This document shows positions 55,871 through 64,000 of a stretch of DNA of 64,000 bases, in pieces. The DNA is from Acanthoscelides obtectus (Eukaryota; Arthropoda; Insecta; Coleoptera; Chrysomelidae): the NCBI GenBank assembly GCA_963669975.1, contig CAVLJG010000003.1, positions 31,515,176-31,579,175 of the forward strand. The letters run 5' to 3'. Under the pieces are notes generated by a model. The model was not told the DNA's origin and searched no databases. It saw only the letters and a list, made by a program, of their open reading frames with translations. Position 1 is the first letter of the stretch, and each line of letters opens with the position of its first letter. Position numbers and translations under genes: made by a program.

Positions 55871-55989
55871 CTTCAAGAGTTCCCGTATAAACGACGTCTG
55901 GATCGAAGTTTATTGGTCCACTGGTGGACTCGAAGACGATGTCGTCAGCGAAGATTTCTTTGTCCGGGTACATCCTGATTTTGAAGTTT
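55871..55989 (-). CDS. Host exon: ADAM10/kuzbanian-type metalloprotease prodomain
   Basis: The exon encodes NFKIRMYPDKEIFADDIVFE followed by STSGPINFDPDVVYTGTLE, in one frame. It aligns with the ADAM10 prodomain pattern F.lRm..D...F.dd...E.....ldyD...iYTG...G. It is framed by a textbook acceptor (polypyrimidine then TTCCAG, ending at 55990) and donor (CTTGAAG/GTAAGAG at 55870). The exon is 119 bp and starts and ends within codons. ADAM10-family proteins are membrane sheddases that cleave Notch and other surface proteins; the prodomain keeps the enzyme latent. No neighbouring exon lies in the window, so introns on both sides are long. Kuzbanian and kuzbanian-like cannot be told apart from one exon. 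Confidence 0.8.
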
Positions 55990-56540
55990 CTGGAACAAAA
56001 AGAAAGACGTAAAGTTTATGCTGAATATTGGACGCTACTCAACGGGACTCAAATGAAAAAGAAATACATCAAATAGATAGATTCAATATTCGGGTACCAA
56101 AATGGAAAATGATAGCATAGCACATCGTACGCCACTGCTACCGCGGGGTGCCTTAGATTCGGCAAAGCTGGTGCACGAAGCTCCCGCTAAATTCAAGTCG
56201 TGTACGATATGTTATGGTAATCGTTTCAGTTTTTGTATCACAGTTTAGATTTTGTTCTGTTCATGTACAAGTCTAACGTGTTATTAACCACGATTTAAAA
56301 CAGGAGCTCCCAACACAAAGTGAAATTATCGCCATTTTTTGCCATTAGTTGTGATGAATCCGCCGACGCCGTTAATTGTGCACAGGTAATAATTTATGTT
56401 TGTTAAATCGGCAGAGATATCATTCAAGAAGAGATTTTGTGCTCCCAATATTTTACAGCACGTACTACGAGCCCCTTCCCACTTCAGTTGGCCCAACTAT
56501 TGAAACTTAGTATTTTTCTTATCAAACACAAATAATATAT

Positions 56541-57845
56541 ATGTAGCAGGGTGTTATAGGTTTAAAATATTAAAAATGAATATTTTGATAATATATAGTA
56601 GAAAACACCAACTTTATCACTCCCTAATCAAATTTGCAGCATAAAAATAACACATGTTGCAATTACAGCATATCAACCTATTTTCATTTCAATGCAAAAT
56701 AAGTCTATAACGCATAGGTGGCTGTGAAAAATAAAAGCATGACAATTTTTTTTATTAATCACAGCTGCCAGAATACGTTTAAAATAGTTTTGGGTTAAGG
56801 TTTTCAAAATGGGTAGAGGAAAGGTTATTAGTGAGAAAATTCGGTTACTGATAATTAAATTTTTTAATTCTGGGAAATCAAACTCAGAAATTGCAACTTT
56901 GCTAGACTTATCGCGGTACAGTGTGAGAAATATTGTTAGAAGATATAACGTAACTGGCTCAGTCAATATTAAGCCACGATATGTGAAAAAAAGTAATATC
57001 AGAAATGCCGATCGAAGAGCATTAAGAACAATCGTGAAAAACAGGCGTGCCTATTATTTAGAAGTAAGTGCTCTGTGGAGTGACGCTGTTGGAAGGAGAA
57101 TTTCGAGGTCCACAACTCATAGAGAGGCCCACAAACTGGGATTTAGCACTTGCAAGGTAAGTTTTCTTATAAAAGAAAGTGAAGTAAAAATCCTAAAGTT
57201 GCACAACTTGTTTATAGGCCAAAGAAAAGCCACTATTAACTCCACTGCAAAAGAAAAAACGGCTTAGATGGGCTAAAGAACATAGACAATCGACACCTCA
57301 ACAATGGTGTGCAATACAATGGAGTGATGAGGCCCGATTCGAAGTTTGTGTTGATGACAGTCGCAGTAGAGTTATTCGTAAAAAAAATGAAGCATTCCAT
57401 GTTGACTGTCGAAAGAGATAAGTGAAATTTCCAGCATCCATTATGGTCTGGGGCAGTATGTCATCAAAAGGAGTAGGAAAACTTCATTTTATTGACGGAA
57501 ATATAGATACAAACAATTTGAGAAGAATCGCTTTTACCAGTGATGGAAGAATGTTTGACATCCGGCCAAGATTTTGTGTTTCAGCAAGATGGTGCAGCGT
57601 GCCATACCTCAAAAAAGGCTATAAAATGGATGGAAGAAAATAATGTACCACTTTTGAAATAGGTTTCTAGCAGTCCAGATCTGTCACCTATTGAAACTTT
57701 GTGGCACGAGATTAAAAAGGTTCTACGACAACATAGTTATAGGTCTAAGTGATTTCAAATATGTATTTTTTACGACTAGAGTGTATCTAAAATGTTTTTG
57801 AGAAAATAAATTGTTTTAGAAGTAAATAGTTTCGTCATGTTTAGT
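56541..57845 (+). mobile_element. Tc1-like element, ends not resolved
   Basis: Inserted between the two hAT coding parts. Boundaries are set by where hAT homology stops and resumes. A possible left end, CAGGGTGTTATAGG at 56552, has no clear inverted partner. Confidence 0.6.
56809..57755 (+). pseudogene. Tc1-like (DD34E) transposase with an intron
   Basis: Exon 1 (56809-57156) starts MGRGKVISEKIRLLIIKFFN, contains the helix-turn-helix SNSEIATLLDLSRYSVRNIV and ends GFSTCK. A 61-base intron (57157-57217; donor AAG/GTAAGT, acceptor TTATAG) leads in phase to AKEKPLLTPLQKKKRLRWAK. The first aspartate is in IQWSDEARFEV. A stop follows DCRKR, then FPASIMVWGSMSSKGVGKLH; a frameshift precedes FVFQQDGAACHTSKKAIKWM (second aspartate). 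A stop sits after VPLLK, then SSPDLSPIETLWHEIKKVLR has the glutamate: 34 positions from the second aspartate. The C terminus is lost shortly after. Confidence 0.88.
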
Positions 57846-58924
57846 TTATAAAGGCATATTTTGGTACATCTAAAGATATATTTAATTTAATATCAAATTT
57901 TGTTGAAAACAATTATTTGAATTGGAAGAAACTCATTGGACTTTGCACAGATGGCGCACCTGCAATGATAGATGTACGATCGGGCTTAGCTAAAAAGCTC
58001 TAGGAAAAAAATCCTGCAATTGTTAGTACACATTGTGTTATATTCATCGGCAAGCTTTGGCTTCCAAAACATTGCCACAGAAATTACGCCAGACTTTGGA
58101 CTCGGCAATAAGGATTGTAAACTGCAGCGCTCGGTTATTTACTGTGCGAGGATCTCGATTCTGATCACAAAGTTCTTCTGTTCCATACAGAAGTACGCTG
58201 GCTGTCCAAAGGCAACATGTTGGCTCGCCTTTATGAATTGAAGGAAGAGGTAATTCTTTTTCTTGAGTTCAAAGAAAAACACGATTTCTTCACAATGTTC
58301 AAAAATGACACAAACAGAACCTAGAATCAAACAACTGGTACAGAGCATGCAATCTCAAATGTCACATTAGTACCTACTCTTATTTTATTCTAGTTTTTCG
58401 GTAAAAAACATTTACTAGTTTAAACTTTAAAGTTTATTTATCAGAATTAAATTAAAAGTCTTTGTACCTATATATTGGGAGTTTTTTCTATTTATTGAAA
58501 AAGTAAAGGGGGGCATGAAAATATAATTTATAGTCCGGGGAACCTCACCAAAAAAAAAAAGGTTGGGAAATCCTGTTTTGAAAAAACAACCAGATCAATT
58601 GGAACACATATCGGACAGGCATGATTTCTTATTGTGGGACAAATTATTCCCTTTTAGAAAAAAGTTAACTACGCACATGTATCACAAAAGAATAATCGAT
58701 CAGGTCCATTCAAAAGGCTCAAATGGAATCCAAACTTGACTAGGCATGTTCGCTGTAAAGATTAATTGGCTGCACATTCGGCATATTTGTAAATACGAAA
58801 ATGAATCAGTTTCCATTTCAATGGCAAATGAATGGAAATACATATATGCACGCCTTTTACACCTAACAGACGTGTAATATTACGGAGCCCTAAAACTTCT
58901 TGACAGAGCGCTTTTCACTGATAT

Positions 58925-59240
58925 CAAAGATGAAACATTTACAGCCCCCTACCCCCTAGTAGGGGCCTGTGAAGTGTTCAAAAACGATGCTTGAAGTTTT
59001 TTATTTTTCTCGTTCTTTGCCTGTGCCTCTCCCATACGAGAATTTCAAACCCTACATATCTACAAGACTTTTTCGCCCTTGAGATTAGTTAGAGTTACTA
59101 CGTCCAGATATCATCAGACAGACAGACCGACATGAGTGGTATGTTTTTTTTTTTGGAGAACATGTCATGTAACACCTAAACACAATTTCTCATTTTCGAA
59201 ATTTTCTGCGGTTACAATACTTCGTCCCCAAGTAGTGTGG
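58925..59240. repeat. Dispersed repeat related to 23580-23890 and 36715-37000
   Basis: CAGACAGACAGACCGACATG, ACTTTTTCGCCCTTGAGAT and CTCATTTTCGAAATTTTCTG correspond to segments of the other copies in the same order. Confidence 0.5.
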
Positions 59241-60483
59241 GAAGTAAAACCGAGTCAAGTAGGCTGCCCAAGCATTGCCACAAATCAATGCATCACTGTG
59301 ATCACTGAGTATGAGACATTCCTGATTTTAAAACCTTCAAGAACCCTAAATAAGTTACCAAAATACGGAAATATAAACCTCTAAGGTGTAAGAAATTTAA
59401 ATTATCAGAGAGATATTATTGGACAAACATAGCCATATATTCTATCATCAACTAATTGACTGACTATATCTTTATCATTAATCAAGGCATTGAATATGAC
59501 TACAAAATATTATCGGAGAACCAGATTATGTTAATTTGAACAAGTACTGCTGAAATCAACTGAGTAAATTTAGAAAAGGGACAAATTATAGAATAAGGCA
59601 AAACTACATTCGAGACATGGTCAATTATGGAAATATAAATACCTTAGTGCAAAGTGGATCTACTTGACTAATAGAATCAAAATTTCGCAGCTGCCATCTA
59701 AAGCGTAAGAAACTTAAAAAATATAATAAATTATCCTGATCCTGAAAGCTTATGCTTTGCTGTTTATGTTTTTCTGCTTCCATTACAAAATCGAGAGATC
59801 GTGATTCCTGCATTCCAAGGCTAGCAATTAAAATACTGAACACGTAAGCACTATGATTGTTTATATTATTTAGGAATTGTGCATAATGTAGGTCCACTTA
59901 AATTTGATTCATAATCATCATAACACGTGTGGCCAGTGCGAATTTAGATTAAAGAAGCTCTTTGTTTTGAGCTTAGACTGCTTACACTTGGTGTCAAAGT
60001 TATTTTCATATTTGTCCATCAACTACCAATTTTGGTTTCAGATTCGTGTTCATTGGGAAAAAAATACATTCGAAAAATATTGTGAGATTCCCTGCCGGCA
60101 CAATCTTTTTCGATGCTTTCCTCTGCCGTTCCCAGGTATTACTTGACGAATATTCACTGAATACCTAGTTTGCAGTCGGCATAAAAGCGCGTTTCATATT
60201 TTACTATAACTGACACCTGCTACACAACATATGTAACATATAAAATAATATAACAATATCCAGATATGCAAAATGTTCGTAAAAGGTTCTGCCTGTCATA
60301 CAATATTCAATGGAAAACGGCAACTAATTAAATTTGCAGACAAATGGAAATATTTCAATCGCAGCGAAAGTTATTTTATCCAAAATATCACGCTGATACG
60401 TATTTTCTACATTTTCTCTTCCCAGCCTTATTTTTACAAGTTTAGAAGTTATTACCTTGACCTGTATGTATGTAATGGAATCA
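59241..60483. other. No recognisable gene
   Basis: Short frames on both strands without known motifs. Confidence 0.45.
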
Positions 60484-60610
60484 TTGAGCATAAATTTCAC
60501 CAATTTCCAGAAGTGTGATTAATTTGCTACTTCGCACAGGACTGCCAGGATTGATAAATTCTTTTATAGATCCTCTGGAGGGCAGCAAGAGACATAGAGC
60601 TAGTGCGCGA
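60484..60610 (+). repeat. Dispersed repeat, inverted partner of 16885-17060
   Basis: Shares TTTCACCAATTTCCAGAAG and GATTGATAAA.TCTTTTATAG with the reverse complement of the 16.9-kb copy; about 50 central bases are absent here. Confidence 0.65.
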
Positions 60611-60653
60611 TCTGCGCATACGTGCAGTGTCGAACTTACCCAACTAACAATTA

Positions 60654-62648
60654 TCACTCTTATTAGAGTTGCAAGAATGATTATACAGTATTCCTTAAAC
60701 AGCATTATATAGGGTGACTTTGAAGTTGAGTCATTAATTTTCAGATAATGATTGTAGAAGGAAGATAAACCAGAATATGTGTGTAAAAATAAAAAAAAAA
60801 TTTTAAAAAAAATTTTACCTTGTTTTATAAAGTATCCTCCCGACAAGTATTTCAGTGCGGACCTGTATTTGATCGTGAGGTCCCCTGTGAGGTCTTAAGT
60901 CACCTGATTCACGAGCCCGTTGTACTACATTAACAAAGGCACGAGGGGTTGGTTGCACTCGATTGGGAAACCGATCCGCATAAACATGTGCCATTTTTTA
61001 TTTCGTTTGAGCCACGCAACAGAAACTATTCACACGCTAACCGACAGATACTGACTGTATGTATAACTGTACTGAATAAAACACTTAATTGCAAAAACGT
61101 CGTTCCAAATTCTTTCGCTTTTTTGTTTCCGATGCGATGAACCGGTAAGGCGGATTATATCCGTTGTTGCCAAACACGAGTACATGATATTATTATTGAG
61201 ACAGGGCGGTACTCAAACTTCCAAAGGGCTATAACTTTGTTACTTTAATTTTACCAGAAAAATGGTAAAGGAAAAAAACATTTCTTTTGATCAGATCTAC
61301 TCACTGTTAAAATAAATGACTCAACTTCGAAGTCGCCCTGTATACTGTAAGAACATTGGCAAAACCCTCTTAGAACTGCTATACAAGCGGAATGGGCACA
61401 CCTAATAGGACACTTCAGTCATTTAAGAGGTTGTATAAGGGCTGCAGGTAACAGTTATAGAACAAAAGTGTAAGCCTCTTGCAGCCGCTATAGGACATTT
61501 GCGTCAGTGTAAGATTCAGTTTTTGTCAACTATACAACTATTCTGTTACGTGATTCTACTTTATTGCAACCAAACTATTTCTTATGCATTGCATAGACGA
61601 AGTGAAGAATATATAACTAACACATTACAGTCATCTTGTTTACTTACATATCGGCCATTGTGAATTTCATACACAGGTATATGATAAACTTCTACACTGT
61701 GATATAGGGCTATTGAATTACTTGCGCAGCAAATTTTATTGTGATTATCGTGCAAAGTAGTTACGCAATTTATACGGGCTTCTTATTTGATGCATATTTT
61801 GATAATGATCAAAAGTATGTCTAGATTTTTAAGATGGAACAAATCCTATATTTAGACACAATTACACTAATGTTTATCACTGTATATCTGTAATTTCGAA
61901 CTGAAACATAATTATTTAATATTAAAATGGAGGAATAAATGTTTGCCCAATATGGCGGGTGGTTGTGTATAATCATGGCATCGTTTATTAGAATATTTTG
62001 GTGTTGCCTGCAGGTGTTATACAACAATTTGACAGATGTCTGAAATGAAATACCAACAGAGTCGAATGATTTACCCAGAATTTGTACCAGATCTATATCT
62101 TCTGTTTGAGCAGTTGATAAAACCTTTTGAACCAATATGCATGCGTTGTTTGTCTTAAATCATTGGTTATGGCATTTTAACAAAAATATGACAGCAGAAA
62201 GTTAGATTATGGTGAAGTTGTATACCAACATATTTAGCATATGTACAGACTTTAACAGTTACCAAACAACAGTTGTATAAGTGCTTCCGTTGGGAGCAAC
62301 TTGTTGGCTAAAATAGTAATATGCACAGCAAAACAACAAGGCTCGGGTTTGTTTTATAAACGTCGCCAAGGATGCCACAACACAACCATTTTGACTAACG
62401 TGCAAATATGCCGTATAAAATAGTTGTAAAAACGTTTATGCAACAGTTAAAAATTTGTCCTAAAAGGTGTTGTATAACTATGCTAAAGAATATTTTAAAC
62501 ACCCCATTTTAGAGCAACTATGTTGCAGAAAGCAAATTTGCATTCCACACAACATTAAGCCAGCATTTTGGTGTTCAGGCAACAACAATAGAGAGCTTTT
62601 ATGGCTGAACGGTTCTTTTACCAAAAGCTTAGAGCACTACTTTTTTAC
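60654..62648 (+). mobile_element. Unclassified Helitron-like repeat, copy 2
   Basis: Starts with TC after A at 60653, TCACTCTTATTAGAGTTGC, and runs to about CACTACTTT at 62640; the terminal CTAG seen in copy 1 is diverged. Contains the same sequence order as copy 1, without the 317-base duplication and without piggyBac. It carries a different insertion (60710-61340). It abuts the dispersed repeat at 62650. Confidence 0.7.
60710..61340 (-). mobile_element. DD41D-derived miniature element, copy 2 (complete)
   Basis: TA on both sides; inverted ends TAGGGTGACTTTGAAGTTGA and CAGGGCGACTTCGAAGTTGA extend to GTCATT, about 26 bp. Copy 1 of the Helitron-like repeat has the empty site GCATTGTATACTGTAAG, so the boundaries are exact. 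On the minus strand it keeps MAHVYADRFPNRVQPTPRAF and VVQRARESGDLRP, the DNA-binding part of a DD41D transposase, with the rest deleted. Confidence 0.9.
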
Positions 62649-62649
62649 T

Positions 62650-63003
62650 ATTACCATTGTTGATTTTTTATTCATGATAATATTATTTTCTTCAATTGAT
62701 ATGCGATTTTACTGATTCAAGATCATCTACTGGGTGTTTTTTCCTATAAACCTGTTGCAGATAGCCATTAAGCACCTACTTGATGACTGGCTCTACCAAA
62801 AAGTTCATAGATATTGCTCGTTTCCAAACATTCATTCATTTACTTGCCGTTCATCAAAATCATTATGGCACCTTACATTGATATTCCCACAAAACCATTC
62901 TGTTTTTTTAATATCCATACATCCATAAAGTTGAATATTTTTCGTTGTTCAGGAACTTAACAAACATGCACACTAAATTTACAGAGATCAACAAATACTC
63001 AAA
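62650..63003 (+). repeat. Dispersed repeat, copy 2 (partner at 8050-8375)
   Basis: See shared segments CATTCATTCATTTACTTGCC and GAATATTTTTCGTTGTTCAG. Directly adjacent to the end of the Helitron-like repeat copy 2. Confidence 0.8.
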
Positions 63004-63669
63004 CATATGTCGTAAACCTCCCGGCAAACTTAAAAAATGCAGAAAAACTAGAAATTTGCAATAACTTTCTTGTTGCACTGAGTACATATTCTGGGTTATA
63101 TTTATATTAGACGTTATTTTAATCGCAAAACATATACACTGATTTGAATAACAGCTGATTATCTCCTGATATTTTAAAACTAACCATATCGTCAAGTGAC
63201 ACATAATTCTGTGGGATCCGTCAACACTTCGTCCCAGTGCCCAGTGGAGCAAACTCTGCCAACTGTCGAAATAAACTTTATTAATTCCAAGTCTTATTTT
63301 TGTTTTACTGTGCCTGCTTAGATATTCAAATACGGCCAAGAGTTATTAGCGGCTGGCTATTTTAGGCCTTCAATAACTCCTTATTTTAGATCTCTCCTTA
63401 TTTTGTTTTTTTCACGCATTCATGGTAGAAAGAAAAATATGTTATCGAATATCGATACCGTATACCGTGCAGCAGGCACGCCCATCACTACTTTGACAGA
63501 TAGCAGAATGATGTCAAGGTGACAATCGTTATGTGTTTTTGTTTTTGTTTTTGTCTGCAATAGGCAAGTAGGCTTTGAGTATTCATTTTTATTTTTATAG
63601 CGTTTCAAAAATTTCATATTTCGAAACGATGTCAAGGGCCGGCAGGGGAATATCTTTCTCTATCGTCGC
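63004..63669. other. No recognisable gene
   Basis: Short frames only, no motif recognised. Confidence 0.45.
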
Positions 63670-64000
63670 CATCCCTATATTGTATCCCCACCAGTCACCA
63701 GTCAAAAACCTTAACCACCAATATTTTATCACAATTTATAATTCTTTTTAGCTCTTATTTTTCAGTAATTACTAATAATTTTAGATCTATGTCTAGAGTA
63801 ATTGCATTATGCACCTCGGAGATGTAGGGATTAACATGTTTTACACATATCGGTGTTTTAGGATGGGGACGACCATACTGTTTTGATTGCTTTGAAGAAA
63901 TTCATTAACCTATGAATTTATAACAAATGCTTACTATTATGATGTAAAGAGAGATGAGGAATTGGTTGGAATACAATTTATATTCTATTTTCTTGCAAAT
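63670..64000 (+). repeat. Dispersed repeat, copy 2 (partner at 2180-2545), cut by window end
   Basis: Aligned with the first copy from the TATCCCC.CCAGTCA segment to the last base, TTCTATTTTCTTGCAAA. Confidence 0.8.

Larger units (their letters stand above)
56326..58330 (+). pseudogene. hAT (ZBED/SCAND3-like) transposase fragments
   Basis: Part 1 (56326-56530) reads KLSPFFAISCDESADAVNCA, the DDE-type F..aiDESTD..d.aQ segment, then IGRDIIQEEILCSQYF. Part 2 (about 57855-58330) reads DIFNLISNFVENNYLNWKKL and IGLCTDGAPAMIDVRSGLAK, then after stops and a frameshift VLLFHTEVRWLSKGNMLARL and YELKEEVILFLEFKEKHD. These are signature motifs of hAT transposases with CTDGAPAM and HTEVRWLSKG. The BED zinc finger and the C-terminal dimerisation domain are missing. 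Several stops. Confidence 0.8.
56301..58575 (+). mobile_element. hAT element remnant with nested Tc1-like element
   Basis: Ends are inverted: CAGGAGCTCCCAAC at the left, CAGGATTTCCCAACC at the right (reverse complement). The 8-base flanks ATTTAAAA and TTTTGAAA agree at six positions, as an old 8-bp target duplication would. Inside are two parts of a hAT transposase separated by a Tc1-like gene. Confidence 0.75.

Overview
The window is nuclear DNA of an arthropod, most likely an insect. It is AT-rich and made almost entirely of layered transposable elements. The only host coding sequence I can support is one 119-bp exon near 55.9 kb (minus strand), with canonical splice sites, encoding part of the prodomain of an ADAM10/kuzbanian-type metalloprotease. 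The window therefore looks like intronic or gene-flanking sequence of that gene, expanded by transposons. No prokaryotic operon, CRISPR array, rRNA or convincing tRNA was seen.

Layout. 0-5.5 kb: a small R2/R4-like reverse transcriptase (RT) scrap, then a broken non-LTR retrotransposon carrying a Tc1-like element (3313-4856) whose transposase has a spliceable intron. 5.5-8 kb: no recognisable genes. 8.4-10.5 kb: a minus-strand IS630/Tc1/mariner transposase of the DD41D type, split by a plus-strand non-LTR insertion (8705-9932). 10.9-16.6 kb: a Penelope-like element, cut by an unclassified Helitron-like repeat (11360-15345), which in turn carries an apparently intact piggyBac element (12290-14683); a foldback element lies at the Penelope 5' side. 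16.6-23.4 kb: a Helitron helicase scrap, an internally deleted mariner, a DD41D element with about 184-bp inverted repeats and a second DD41D nested inside it, an RT scrap and another DD41D fragment. 25.9-27.3 kb: a decayed Tc1-like element. 31.7-35.9 kb: a plus-strand DD41D split by a TIR element carrying a MADF domain and by a Jockey/CR1-group retrotransposon whose 613-codon RT frame is still open. 37-38.8 kb: an RT fragment. 40.1-41.4 kb: a nearly intact DD41D. 42.2-48.7 kb: one long non-LTR element (PHD finger, zinc knuckles, endonuclease, RT, (ATT)n tail) interrupted by a mariner, an antisense retrotransposon 3' end and a DD41D-derived miniature element. 48.8-53.2 kb: more non-LTR fragments. 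53.4-55.4 kb: a complete DD41D transposon with 233-bp matching terminal repeats and a 352-aa transposase. 56.3-58.6 kb: a hAT remnant containing an intron-bearing Tc1-like gene. 60.6-62.6 kb: a second copy of the Helitron-like repeat, inverted.

How the parts relate. The elements are independent parasites, but their nesting gives a relative order of insertion. Paralogous copies supply empty sites: the two Helitron-like copies prove both the piggyBac TTAA insertion and the TA insertion of the miniature element, and the mariner in the 42-48 kb element sits on a TA whose single copy restores the host reading frame. The best candidates for recent activity are the DD41D element at 53.4 kb and the piggyBac at 12.3 kb. 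Several dispersed repeats occur twice or three times in the window. All family calls come from reading motifs by eye; no database search was run.
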